Positions 38,929 to 47,484 of a DNA stretch of 64,000 nucleotides are shown here, piece by piece. How positions within the stretch are numbered: the stretch's first letter is position 1; each line of letters begins with the position of its first letter. The stretch is from Thermotoga maritima MSB8 (lineage in GTDB: Bacteria > Thermotogota > Thermotogae > Thermotogales > Thermotogaceae). Under the pieces are notes generated by a model that had not been told where the DNA came from, made no database searches, and saw only the letters and a program-made list of their open reading frames with translations. The position numbers were made by a program, and so were the translations under genes. The DNA is taken from positions 510,465-574,464 of the forward strand of contig NC_000853.1 of the NCBI RefSeq assembly GCF_000008545.1, read 5' to 3'.

Positions 38929-39211
38929 ACTGAGGCCAAGAAGGCGGAAGCATTTCAGAGTTAATCTGGGACTTCTGACGCTTCTTTTCTTTATGATCTT
39001 TGTTTTTCTCGTGAGCTATCACAACTATCAGGTGGCACTGGAGAAGCACAATCGGTTGATGTCGAAATACCAGGAATTGAAGACAAAGATAGAGGAACAG
39101 AAAGCGCTGAACGAGAAGCTCTTAGAGGTGATAGAGAATGAAAAACTTCGTGGTCACAACCTCACACAAACCGGACAGGGAGCAGGTAATGAAAGCGAAG
39201 GAACTCGCTGA
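38906..39211 (+). CDS. FtsL/DivIC-like small membrane protein without a canonical start codon
   Basis: A roughly 101-residue bitopic protein: basic N-terminus (RSRSKLRPRRRKHFR), one transmembrane helix (LGLLTLLFFMIFVFLVSY) and a coiled coil (KHNRLMSKYQELKTKIEEQ), the layout of FtsL/DivIC division proteins. A very strong SD AGGAGGGGAGGG (38894-38905) is followed in frame by ACG 38906 and ACG 38912, with no ATG, GTG or TTG until within the membrane helix. Upstream in-frame starts lack an SD. ACG 38906 is shown as a guess. It overlaps the lipoprotein gene by 23 nt and the methyltransferase gene by 74 nt. Confidence 0.55.
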   Translation, partial: TNTRSRSKLRPRRRKHFRVNLGLLTLLFFMIFVFLVSYHNYQVALEKHNRLMSKYQELKTKIEEQKALNEKLLEVIENEKLRGHNLTQTGQGAGNESEGTR

Positions 39212-39902
39212 AAAACTCGGCACCATCTACGTTTCAAGAAGGAGATTGAAAGAGTTCAAAGTGGACTTTTACTACGTGGTGGAGAAGAACAGAATCTCAA
39301 TAAAATGGCCCGGAGGAGAGTTCTTTTTTCATCCTTCTTCGGCTATCCTCCGGATGAGGAACATAAGAAGCGGTCAGAAGGACTACCTGATAGAATCCCT
39401 TCAACCGGAGGGAAACGAAATCGTGCTGGATACGACCTTTGGTCTTGGAAGCGAAGCCATCCTCATGGCCGCTTTTCTTCCTGAGGGTAAGGTAATCGGT
39501 CTTGAAGGATCCATTCACATATACACCATCGTGAAATACGGAATGGAAAATTTTGAGACTGACATTCGGTGGTTGAAAGACGCTTTAAAAAGAATAGAGC
39601 TTTATCACGCGAATTTCAAAGAATACATCAGAAGTCAGCCCGACAATTCTTTCGATGTGGTCTACTGTGATCCCATGTTTGAGAATCCCGTGTACGAGTC
39701 CTCTGCCATGAATCCTCTGAGGCCCTTCGCTGTGTACGACACGGTGAACGAAGAAGACATTGAGGAAATGCTGAGAATCGCGAAGAAGAAGGTGATCCTC
39801 AAAAGCCACGTGAAGGATTCTCTCTTCAAAAGAATCAGGGTTGACGAACTGAAAGGTTCCAGAAAGAGCGGTGTTCTCTATGGGGTGATATACAAGCGAT
39901 GA
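39138..39902 (+). CDS. Class I SAM-dependent methyltransferase (RsmJ-like)
   Basis: A 254-residue protein with an N-terminal domain (residues 1-65) and a Rossmann methyltransferase domain. HPSSAILRMRNIRSG, VLDTTFGLGSEAI, GLEGS and VVYCDPMF are visible, resembling the YhiQ/RsmJ group that methylates 16S rRNA. The substrate here is inferred. The ATG follows GAGGTGA and lies inside the preceding gene. It is coupled to miaA by ATGA. Confidence 0.8.
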   Translation: MKNFVVTTSHKPDREQVMKAKELAEKLGTIYVSRRRLKEFKVDFYYVVEKNRISIKWPGGEFFFHPSSAILRMRNIRSGQKDYLIESLQPEGNEIVLDTTFGLGSEAILMAAFLPEGKVIGLEGSIHIYTIVKYGMENFETDIRWLKDALKRIELYHANFKEYIRSQPDNSFDVVYCDPMFENPVYESSAMNPLRPFAVYDTVNEEDIEEMLRIAKKKVILKSHVKDSLFKRIRVDELKGSRKSGVLYGVIYKR

Positions 39903-40816
39903 AGATAGCCATAGTCGGTGGGCCCACTGCTGTTGGAAAGACAGATATCATGATCGAAGTCTGTGAAGAAATAGGTGCGGAGATCATCTCGATGGACTCG
40001 AGGCAAATCTATCGTTATATGGACATAGGAACAGCCAAACCAACACCAGAGCAGAGAAAGAGGGTTCTTCATCACATGATAGATATCATCGATCCTGATG
40101 AGTATTACAACGCTTTCATGTACAGGAAGGATTCTCTGAGAGCAATGGAAGACGTTCTCAGACGTGGGAAGATTCCTGTTTACGTTGGAGGAACGGGGCT
40201 GTACGCGGACGCGCTGGTTCGGGGTATATTCGAAGGAGTGCCTGCCGATGAAAACATAAGAAAAGAACTCAGAGAACTAGAGAGAAGAGAACCCGGGATT
40301 TTGAGAAAAATGCTCGAAGAGCTCGATCCTGAAGCGGCGACGCGCATTCATCCGAACGATCTCAAGAGAACGATCAGAGCCCTTGAAGTTTACATGAAAA
40401 CGGGAAGAAGGATCTCGGAACTTCAAAAAGAAGCAAAGGGTGACGACAGGTTTTTCATAATTGTTTTGACTCGGGAAAGGTACGAACTTTACGAGAGAAT
40501 AAACAAAAGAGTTGATAAGATGATAGAGATGGGCCTAGTAGATGAGGTGAAGAGACTCTTGGGGATGGGATATTCGAAAGATCTCAATTCGATGAAAACG
40601 ATAGGATACAAAGAAGTCATTGACTATCTGGAAGGGAAGTACGATTTTGACAAGATGGTTCATCTCATAAAACGAAACACCAGACACTTTGCCAGAAGAC
40701 AGATCATATGGTTCAAAAGATACAAAGAAGCTGTGTGGTACAATTTAACGTTCGAAGATGTAGGAGAAGTAAAGGAGAAACTCAAGAAGCTGATAGTTGA
40801 AAATTTTTCAGTATAA
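39899..40816 (+). CDS. miaA: tRNA dimethylallyltransferase MiaA
   Basis: A 305-residue enzyme that adds dimethylallyl to A37 of tRNAs reading UNN codons. P-loop GGPTAVGKTD, SMDSRQIYRYMDIGTAK, VGGTGLYADAL and KRNTRHFARRQIIWFKR are hallmarks. ATG in a 4-nt overlap. hfq follows, as in many bacteria. Confidence 0.96.
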   Translation: MKIAIVGGPTAVGKTDIMIEVCEEIGAEIISMDSRQIYRYMDIGTAKPTPEQRKRVLHHMIDIIDPDEYYNAFMYRKDSLRAMEDVLRRGKIPVYVGGTGLYADALVRGIFEGVPADENIRKELRELERREPGILRKMLEELDPEAATRIHPNDLKRTIRALEVYMKTGRRISELQKEAKGDDRFFIIVLTRERYELYERINKRVDKMIEMGLVDEVKRLLGMGYSKDLNSMKTIGYKEVIDYLEGKYDFDKMVHLIKRNTRHFARRQIIWFKRYKEAVWYNLTFEDVGEVKEKLKKLIVENFSV

Positions 40817-40852
40817 TTCTATTTTGAAATCACATCGAGGGGGGAGTTGGCC

Positions 40853-41125
40853 TTGGCGGAGAAGTTCAACCTTCAGGACAGGTTTCTGAATCATCTCAGG
40901 GTTAACAAGATCGAAGTGAAGGTGTATCTGGTGAACGGTTTTCAGACAAAGGGATTCATCAGATCTTTCGACAGCTACACGGTCTTGCTGGAGAGCGGAA
41001 ACCAACAGAGCCTCATCTACAAACACGCGATCAGCACGATCATTCCTTCTTCTTATGTGATGCTGATGCCAAAGAAACAGGAAACAGCACAGGAGGCTGA
41101 GACCTCTGAAAACGAGGGATCTTGA
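40853..41125 (+). CDS. hfq: RNA chaperone Hfq
   Basis: A 90-residue Sm-like protein that helps small RNAs pair with mRNAs. Sm1 ([21 protein letters not shown]) and Sm2 ([11 protein letters not shown]) are clear, opening [19 protein letters not shown] 40853 is chosen for its spacing from AGGGGGGAG; an in-frame TTG at 40847 is too close. The Ser/Glu-rich tail ([14 protein letters not shown]) is short. Confidence 0.95.
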   Translation: MAEKFNLQDRFLNHLRVNKIEVKVYLVNGFQTKGFIRSFDSYTVLLESGNQQSLIYKHAISTIIPSSYVMLMPKKQETAQEAETSENEGS

Positions 41126-41138
41126 AGGGAAAAAAGCG

Positions 41139-42359
41139 GTGATCGTTGCTGTTGGTAAAGATGAAGAGAAAATAAAAGAGTCTCTCGAAGAAATGAAGGG
41201 TTTGTGTAAAACCCTCGGTGTTGAAGTTGTTGAATGGCTCTGGCAAAAGAGAGCAAAACCGGATCCGGCTACCTACCTTGGAAAGGGGAAATTGCAAAAG
41301 CTCAAAGAGGTAGTTGAATTCTGTGAAGCGGATCTTGTGGTCGTTGACGATGAAATCACACCGGTGCAGTACAAAAATATGCAATCAGAACTGAACGTAG
41401 ATGTTCTTGACAGAACGCAGGTGATCCTTGAAATTTTCGCTCGCCACGCAACGAGTGAAGAGGGAAAGCTCCAGGTGGAGATGGCGAGTTTGCTTTATGA
41501 GCTTCCAAGGCTCGTAGGAAAGGGTGAGGAACTCTCCAGACTCGGTGGAGGTATTGGCACCAGAGGACCGGGTGAACCCTTGCTGGAGGTTTTGAGAAGA
41601 CACATAAAAAACCGCATCGCACAGCTTCGAAAAAGATTGAAAGAAATAGAGCAAGAAAGGAACACTCAGAGAAAACAAAGGCTGGAAAAGAAAATTCCAC
41701 ATGTCTCTATAGTTGGATACACAAACGCCGGGAAATCTACTCTTCTCAAGGTTTTAACCGATAGTGATGTGTACGTCGCCGACAAACTCTTTGCCACTCT
41801 CGAGCCCGTCACGAGACGGTTGAAGCTGAAAAGTGGAAGAGTCATTCTCGTGAGTGACACTGTCGGGTTCATCAGAAAGCTACCTCACACCATTGTGAGT
41901 GCGTTCAAAGCGACACTCGAAGAGATAAAGTATTCGGATGTGCTCATACATCTTGTTGACGCTTCTGATCCGTATCTCGAAGAAAAGATGAAAGCTTCTG
42001 AGAAAGTTTTGGAGGAAATCGGTGCCGATAAGATTCCAAGGATTCTGGTTTTCAACAAGATCGATCTCTGTCCCAGAGAGAGGATAGAAACGCTGAAATG
42101 GAAGTATCCGGAGGCTCTGTTCATTTCAGCAGAAAAAAGGATAGGACTGGATCAGCTTCTGGACAGGCTGGAAGAAGTCATAAGCCAAAGGGATGTTCAG
42201 GAAACTTTGAAAGTTCCCCTGGAAAAGATAGGGCAGATCTACGCTCTGAAAGATCGACTGGAAATACTGAACGAAGATTACAGGGAAGGGTACGCTCTGA
42301 TTACGTTGAAAACTGATCGGGAAACTCTTGAGATGTTGAAAAGGAAGGTGGCATCTTGA
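41139..42359 (+). CDS. hflX: GTPase HflX
   Basis: A 406-residue GTPase that splits or rescues ribosomes. The N-terminal HflX domain has [12 protein letters not shown] and [10 protein letters not shown]; the G domain has G1 [10 protein letters not shown]3 DTVGFI and G4 NKID. The GTG start 41139 is shown. An upstream in-frame CTG (41106), nine bases after AGGAGG, would add eleven residues (opening [10 protein letters not shown]) and may be the real start. hfq-hflX order is common in bacteria. Confidence 0.93.
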   Translation: MIVAVGKDEEKIKESLEEMKGLCKTLGVEVVEWLWQKRAKPDPATYLGKGKLQKLKEVVEFCEADLVVVDDEITPVQYKNMQSELNVDVLDRTQVILEIFARHATSEEGKLQVEMASLLYELPRLVGKGEELSRLGGGIGTRGPGEPLLEVLRRHIKNRIAQLRKRLKEIEQERNTQRKQRLEKKIPHVSIVGYTNAGKSTLLKVLTDSDVYVADKLFATLEPVTRRLKLKSGRVILVSDTVGFIRKLPHTIVSAFKATLEEIKYSDVLIHLVDASDPYLEEKMKASEKVLEEIGADKIPRILVFNKIDLCPRERIETLKWKYPEALFISAEKRIGLDQLLDRLEEVISQRDVQETLKVPLEKIGQIYALKDRLEILNEDYREGYALITLKTDRETLEMLKRKVAS

Positions 42360-43297
42360 GAATTGTCTTTGTGGGGACACCGGAGTTCGCAGCAGAAATA
42401 CTGGAGCATTTGATCAAAAACGGATTCAACGTGGTGGGTGTGGTCACCCAGCCGGACAAACCAAGAGGGCGGGGAAGAAAAGTTGCACCAACTCCGGTGA
42501 AGGCAGTGGCTGAAAAACACGAAGTTCCTTTCATTCAACCCGAATCGATAAACAAGAAAGAAGCTTTAGAATTTCTCCGATCTGTGAGGCCAGATGTTAT
42601 AATAGTCGCATCCTACGGAAAGATCCTGGGTGAGAAGGTACTTTCTCTTCCAAGACTCGGTTGTTACAACATTCATCCTTCTCTTCTTCCAAAATACAGG
42701 GGTGCTTCTCCTATACAGAGAGTGCTCGAGAACGGTGAAGAAAGAACGGGCGTCACCATATACAAAATGGTGAAAGAGCTCGACGCTGGTCCCATTGCAC
42801 TCCAGAAGGAAATTTCTGTAGATCCATTTGAAACTTTCGATCAGTTAGAGAAACGTTTGATAGAACTGTCGAAAGAGATGTTGATCGAGTTTCTGGAGAA
42901 ACTGAAAACGGGGAACATAGAGCTGAAAGAGCAGGACCATTCTCGAGCAACCTATGCTCCAATGATAAAAAAAGAGGACCTGATTGTGGATTTTTCAAAG
43001 GACGCTGAATCGGTGAAGAACAAGATCAGAGCTTACGATTCCAGGCCCGGTGCAAGAGCTTTCTTGGGAAACGTTGAAGTGAAATTGTTCGGAGTGACAG
43101 CGATAGATAGTTCGGGAGATGAACCAGGTTTGATAAACTATATTGATAGGGAAGGTGCATGGATAGGTACCGGCGACGGAAAAGTGAAAGTGAGATACAT
43201 TCAATTTCCCGGAAAGAAGAAGATGACCTTCTGGGAAGCAAAAAACGGAAGATTGATAATCGAAGGCATGAGATTCGAAAGGAGGTATGAGAGTTGA
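42356..43297 (+). CDS. fmt: Methionyl-tRNA formyltransferase
   Basis: A 313-residue enzyme that formylates initiator Met-tRNA. The catalytic region shows [24 protein letters not shown] and LDAGPI; the C-terminal OB-like domain follows. TTG start in a TTGA overlap with hflX. The usual partner def is not adjacent. Confidence 0.96.
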   Translation: MRIVFVGTPEFAAEILEHLIKNGFNVVGVVTQPDKPRGRGRKVAPTPVKAVAEKHEVPFIQPESINKKEALEFLRSVRPDVIIVASYGKILGEKVLSLPRLGCYNIHPSLLPKYRGASPIQRVLENGEERTGVTIYKMVKELDAGPIALQKEISVDPFETFDQLEKRLIELSKEMLIEFLEKLKTGNIELKEQDHSRATYAPMIKKEDLIVDFSKDAESVKNKIRAYDSRPGARAFLGNVEVKLFGVTAIDSSGDEPGLINYIDREGAWIGTGDGKVKVRYIQFPGKKKMTFWEAKNGRLIIEGMRFERRYES

Positions 43298-43506
43298 GAA
43301 GGTTGAACTATTTCATGCTCAAAGGTGCAAAAACAGAGGAAGATTACAAGAGAGTTAAAGAAGCCATCGAGAAACTCGACGGTGTTTTCAAGGTAGATTA
43401 CGAAATGGCGGCTGAGGTTGTCGGCGTGGATTACGATGATGAAAAGGTCTCCAAAGAGCAAATAAAAAGCGCTGTGGATAGTTTGGGATACACACTCATC
43501 GTGTAA
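43294..43506 (+). CDS. HMA-like small protein lacking the CxxC metal motif
   Basis: A 70-residue ferredoxin-fold protein resembling heavy-metal-associated domains ([37 protein letters not shown]). The metal loop GMxCxxC is replaced by LKGAKTEED, with no cysteine at all, so classical Cu binding is excluded. TTG start with AGGAGG, overlapping fmt by TTGA. It is followed by the ABC operon after 16 nt. Confidence 0.72.
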   Translation: MRRLNYFMLKGAKTEEDYKRVKEAIEKLDGVFKVDYEMAAEVVGVDYDDEKVSKEQIKSAVDSLGYTLIV

Positions 43507-43522
43507 AGGGGAGCTGTTCAGG

Positions 43523-44692
43523 ATGAAGACTATCGAGGTGCTGAGTCTGAGAAAGTATTTCCCGATCAGAAAAGGATTCCTTGTGAAAAAGATCGTTGGT
43601 TACGTGAAAGCGGTCGATGATATCTCTTTTTCCGTGGAAAAGGGAAAAACGTTCGCCCTCGTTGGCGAGTCGGGATGTGGAAAAACAACGACTGCAAAGA
43701 CGATCCTGCGCCTCACGAATCCCACTGCGGGCCGTGTTGTGATCGACGGTGACGACACCACGTATTACTTCATGAAAAGAAGAGATGCGGAGAACTATCT
43801 GGAAACGACCTACGTGGATATATTCCGCGAAATGAGGGAAAAACTCTCACCGGATCAGATTGTGGACGTGCTCGAGGATGTGGATAAGAAGTACGCGGAG
43901 ATCTTCTTTAAAGAAGCGAAAGAAAGCGAAGAGAAATTCTATCAGATCCTGCTCGACGACATCGATGAAAAGAGGATGAAATTCAGAAGGAAGATACAGA
44001 TCGTCTTTCAGGATCCCATGAGTTCCTTGAACCCGAGAATGACGGTTGGCGACATCCTCACTGAGCCCATTCTGTTCCACGGACTGGCGAAAACACGAGA
44101 AGAAGCCGTAGATATGGCAAAAGATCTTCTCAAAAGCGTGGGACTCAAGGAATATCACCTCGAAAGATATCCCCATCAGTTCAGTGGAGGCCAGAGACAG
44201 AGAATCGCTATCGCAAGGGCGATCTCCATAAACCCCGAGATAGTGATACTCGACGAACCCACGGCTTCACTGGACGTTTCCGTTCAGGCACAGGTTATAA
44301 ACCTGTTTCTCAAACTGCAGGAAGAGAAAGGTTTCACATATCTTTTCATCTCGCACGACCTTGGACTTGTGAGATTTATAAGCCACGAGGTCGGCATCAT
44401 GTACCTCGGCAGGATCGTGGAGATGGGAAACACCGATGAGATATTCGACAATCCTCTTCATCCGTACACCCAAGCGTTGCTTTCTGCTGTTCCCGTGCCG
44501 GATCCGAAGGTTGAGCGTACAAGGAAACGCATCATCCTCAGGGGTGGGGTTCCAAGCCCGATCAACAGGCCGACTGGCTGCTTCTTCCATCCGAGGTGTC
44601 CTTACAAGATGCCTGTGTGTGAGAAAGAATATCCGGTGATGAAAGAAATTTCTCCGGGTCACTGGGTAGCGTGTCATTTACATTCGTCATAG
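43523..44692 (+). CDS. Oligopeptide-type ABC transporter ATPase (OppF-like) with helical insertion
   Basis: A 389-residue ATPase: Walker [13 protein letters not shown]-loop IVFQDPMSSLNP, signature [10 protein letters not shown], Walker B VILDEPTASLDV, Cys-rich tail CFFHPRCPYKMPVC. It shares with the ATPase at 16930-18084 the roughly 70-residue insertion after Walker A (DTTYYFMKRRD to MKFRRKI). It is the only ATPase of this transporter locus; no OppD partner gene is adjacent. Confidence 0.92.
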   Translation: MKTIEVLSLRKYFPIRKGFLVKKIVGYVKAVDDISFSVEKGKTFALVGESGCGKTTTAKTILRLTNPTAGRVVIDGDDTTYYFMKRRDAENYLETTYVDIFREMREKLSPDQIVDVLEDVDKKYAEIFFKEAKESEEKFYQILLDDIDEKRMKFRRKIQIVFQDPMSSLNPRMTVGDILTEPILFHGLAKTREEAVDMAKDLLKSVGLKEYHLERYPHQFSGGQRQRIAIARAISINPEIVILDEPTASLDVSVQAQVINLFLKLQEEKGFTYLFISHDLGLVRFISHEVGIMYLGRIVEMGNTDEIFDNPLHPYTQALLSAVPVPDPKVERTRKRIILRGGVPSPINRPTGCFFHPRCPYKMPVCEKEYPVMKEISPGHWVACHLHSS

Positions 44693-44707
44693 AGGAGGTG
44701 TGATGTT

Positions 44708-46447
44708 ATGCGTAGGTTTCTTGGTATTTTCCTTATGATTGCAGCCGTTGCACTTTTCGCAGAACTTTCACCGTTCGCTCAGTTCGAAACGTACATCGGA
44801 GCAGAGTTCACAGGACAGTACGGGGGAGTGCTCGTAGTACCGACGCTTTCTGGTCCCAGAACGTGTAACAATGTCGTGGCTCAGGAGACGAGCTCTAGAG
44901 ATGTTATAGCGAGGTTCATGGCTTCCATGATCGAGCTCGACAATTACGCAAGGATCCATCCCGCTCTCGCAGAAAGCTGGGAACTCATCCAAAACGAGGA
45001 CGGAAGCATGGAAATCGTTTGGCACCTGAGGAAGGGTGTCAAATGGAGTGACGGAACACCGTTCACAGCAGACGATGTGGTCTTCACAATTAACGATGTC
45101 TATTTCAACCCTGACATACCGAACGATATGCAGGATCTCTTTGCAGACAACTGGCCAGTAGCCGAAAAGCTCGACGATTACACGGTGAAGACAACTCTCA
45201 AGGAAACTTACAGACTTGCGGTAAGGTACATTGGAGGTATTCCCATCTTCCCAAAACACCTCGCGGAACCGTATGTGAAAGAAGGAAAATTCAAGGAATT
45301 CTGGACGGTTGACGCCATCAACAAGGGAGAAATCGTGGGACTTGGTCCGTTTATTCCGGTTGAGTACGTTCCCGATCAGTACGTGAGATTCGTGAAGAAC
45401 CCCTACTACTGGAAGTACGACAAAGAAGGAAAGCAGCTTCCTTATCTCGACGGTATCATCTTCAAGATCATTCCGACACAGGATGCACAGAGACTCGCGT
45501 TTGAAAACGGAGAAGTCGATGTGTACGGACCTCGCGGAACAGAGTACGCAGAACTCAAAGCCATGGCAAGAGAAAAAGACTGGGTTGTGGGTATCGGAGG
45601 CCCGAACTTTGGAACCACTTTCATCAGTTTCAACTGGAACGCTCCCGATCCTGTGAAGCGGAAGTGGTTCAGGAACGATTTCTTCAGAAGGGCAGTGGCG
45701 TACGCCATCGACAAGCAGTCGATGATCGATACACTCTACAACGGCCTCGCGGTTGAACAGTGGGGCCCCATCAGTCAGGCTGCGACCGTTTATTACGATG
45801 AATCCGTTCTCAGAAAGTACCCGTACAACCTCGATCTTGCCAGAACGATGCTCAAGCTCGGTGGTTTCAAATGGGATGAAAACGGTCAGCTCCTCGACAG
45901 CGAAGGAAACCCGGTGAAGTTCATCATCATGACTAACGCCGGAAACCAGATCCGCGAAGGAATGGGTAACATCATAACAGAAGCGCTCAAAAAACTCGGA
46001 ATGGATGTCACCTTCGCTCCCATCGATTTCAACACGCTCGTCCAGAAGCTTGTTGTGAACGGTGACTGGGAAGCCGTCATAATAGGACTCACCGGATCCG
46101 ATGAACCTCAGGGAGGAGCCAACGTCTGGAGAATCAAGGGATCTCTCCACTTCTGGAACTACCATCCGGAGGTCAAAGACTTCGTCGATCCCAACGATTA
46201 CTACCTGCCAGACTGGGAAAAAGAGATCGACAGAATCTTCGAAGAGAACGTGAAGATACTCGATCAGCAGAAAGTCGTAGATATGTTCAGAGAATTTCAG
46301 AGGCTCGTGTCTGAACACATACCGCTCATCTACACCACCCAGCAGCTCTATCTCTACGCCTACAGCAACAAACTTCACAACGTGGAACCCACCGCTTTCG
46401 GCGGTGTGTGGGGTTGGAACCAGGATTGTGTCTGGAAAGAGCAGTAA
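44708..46447 (+). CDS. ABC transporter substrate-binding protein, family 5 (peptide/oligosaccharide type)
   Basis: A 579-residue secreted binding protein. Signal peptide MRRFLGIFLMIAAVALFAE without lipobox; the family-5 stretch VWHLRKGVKWSDGTPFTADDV is clear. In Thermotoga many members of this family bind oligosaccharides rather than peptides, so the ligand is open. The ATG follows GAGGAGGTGTG. A GC-rich hairpin after the stop probably raises its expression over the permeases. Confidence 0.92.
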   Translation: MRRFLGIFLMIAAVALFAELSPFAQFETYIGAEFTGQYGGVLVVPTLSGPRTCNNVVAQETSSRDVIARFMASMIELDNYARIHPALAESWELIQNEDGSMEIVWHLRKGVKWSDGTPFTADDVVFTINDVYFNPDIPNDMQDLFADNWPVAEKLDDYTVKTTLKETYRLAVRYIGGIPIFPKHLAEPYVKEGKFKEFWTVDAINKGEIVGLGPFIPVEYVPDQYVRFVKNPYYWKYDKEGKQLPYLDGIIFKIIPTQDAQRLAFENGEVDVYGPRGTEYAELKAMAREKDWVVGIGGPNFGTTFISFNWNAPDPVKRKWFRNDFFRRAVAYAIDKQSMIDTLYNGLAVEQWGPISQAATVYYDESVLRKYPYNLDLARTMLKLGGFKWDENGQLLDSEGNPVKFIIMTNAGNQIREGMGNIITEALKKLGMDVTFAPIDFNTLVQKLVVNGDWEAVIIGLTGSDEPQGGANVWRIKGSLHFWNYHPEVKDFVDPNDYYLPDWEKEIDRIFEENVKILDQQKVVDMFREFQRLVSEHIPLIYTTQQLYLYAYSNKLHNVEPTAFGGVWGWNQDCVWKEQ

Positions 46448-46453
46448 TCTATC

Positions 46454-46474
46454 GGGAGGGGATCTTCCCCTCCC
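46454..46474 (+). promoter_or_regulatory. GC-only hairpin between binding-protein and permease genes
   Basis: An 8-bp stem GGGAGGGG/CCCCTCCC with loop ATCTT starts 7 nt after the stop. No U run follows, so it is probably an mRNA-stabilising or partial attenuating structure that keeps binding protein in excess of the membrane parts. Confidence 0.6.
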
Positions 46475-46505
46475 CTTCAAATTCTGTTCAAAGAGGTGAT
46501 CTTGC

Positions 46506-47471
46506 TTGCTCAAGTACATCGCACGTAGATTGATCATCATGATTCCTGAGCTCATAATCATCTCTTTCATAGTTTTCATCATCATGGAGGCGGCTCCAGG
46601 AGATTTCCTGGACATGTACCGTCTCGATCCTTCCGTTTCTCAGCAGTTTCTCGAGAAGATGGAAAAGGAGCTTGGCCTGGACAAGCCCTGGATCGTTCAG
46701 TACGGCATCTGGCTGAAAAACGTTTTGAAAGGAGATTTTGGTTACTCGTTCTACTACAGAAGGCCCGTTTCCACACTCATCTGGGAGAGGGTCTTCGCTA
46801 CGGTGATACTCTCCGTTTCTTCCCTCGCGTTCGAGTGGTTGCTTGGAATAATCGTCGGTGTTTTCTCGGCTCTGAAGAAGTACAGCATCTGGGATAAGAT
46901 TCTCACAGTTGTCGCTTTCAGTGGAATTGCCCTTCCAGGGTTTTTCCTGGCCATTCTGCTCCTTTACATGGCTGCGAAGACCGGCTGGTTTCCAATCGCC
47001 GGTATGGTCTCGGTGAATCACAACCAGATGACAACCTGGGAGAAGTTCAAGGATATCGCATCTCATCTTGTTCTTCCAACCATCGCTCTTGGTTTCGGTG
47101 GTTTTGCTTCCCTCATGAGATACATGAGAGGTAGTCTTCTCGACGTGCTGAACGAGGACTACGTGGAATTTGCCCGTGCGAAAGGAATGCCAGAACGTGT
47201 GGTGATATACAAGCACGCCCTGAGGAACGCTATCAACCCCATGATCACTTTCCTTGGGTTCAGTATTTCCAACGTTCTCGGAGGAGCGGTCATCATAGAG
47301 AACATCTTTGCCTGGCCCGGCATGGGAAGGCTCATTTACCAGGCACTCCTTCAGCAGGACATTTACATCGTTATGGCGTCCGCCGTGATCAGTGCGATAA
47401 TGCTCGTGATTGGTAACCTTGTGGCGGATGTGCTTCTCGCCGCTGTGGACCCAAGGGTCAGATTCGAGTGA
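46506..47471 (+). CDS. ABC transporter permease (OppB-like)
   Basis: A 321-residue permease. N-terminus MLKYIARRLIIMIPELII, EAA loop ARAKGMPERVVIYKHALRN, end DPRVRFE. Start TTG with GAGGTGAT. It pairs with the unusual OppC-like permease 13 nt downstream. Confidence 0.93.
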   Translation: MLKYIARRLIIMIPELIIISFIVFIIMEAAPGDFLDMYRLDPSVSQQFLEKMEKELGLDKPWIVQYGIWLKNVLKGDFGYSFYYRRPVSTLIWERVFATVILSVSSLAFEWLLGIIVGVFSALKKYSIWDKILTVVAFSGIALPGFFLAILLLYMAAKTGWFPIAGMVSVNHNQMTTWEKFKDIASHLVLPTIALGFGGFASLMRYMRGSLLDVLNEDYVEFARAKGMPERVVIYKHALRNAINPMITFLGFSISNVLGGAVIIENIFAWPGMGRLIYQALLQQDIYIVMASAVISAIMLVIGNLVADVLLAAVDPRVRFE

Positions 47472-47484
47472 GGGAGGAATCGCA

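Noticed and set aside
44768-46615. 615-codon antisense frame opposite the family-5 binding protein
   Set aside because: Long but without SD, family similarity or protein-like composition; the plus-strand gene has a signal peptide and family motifs.
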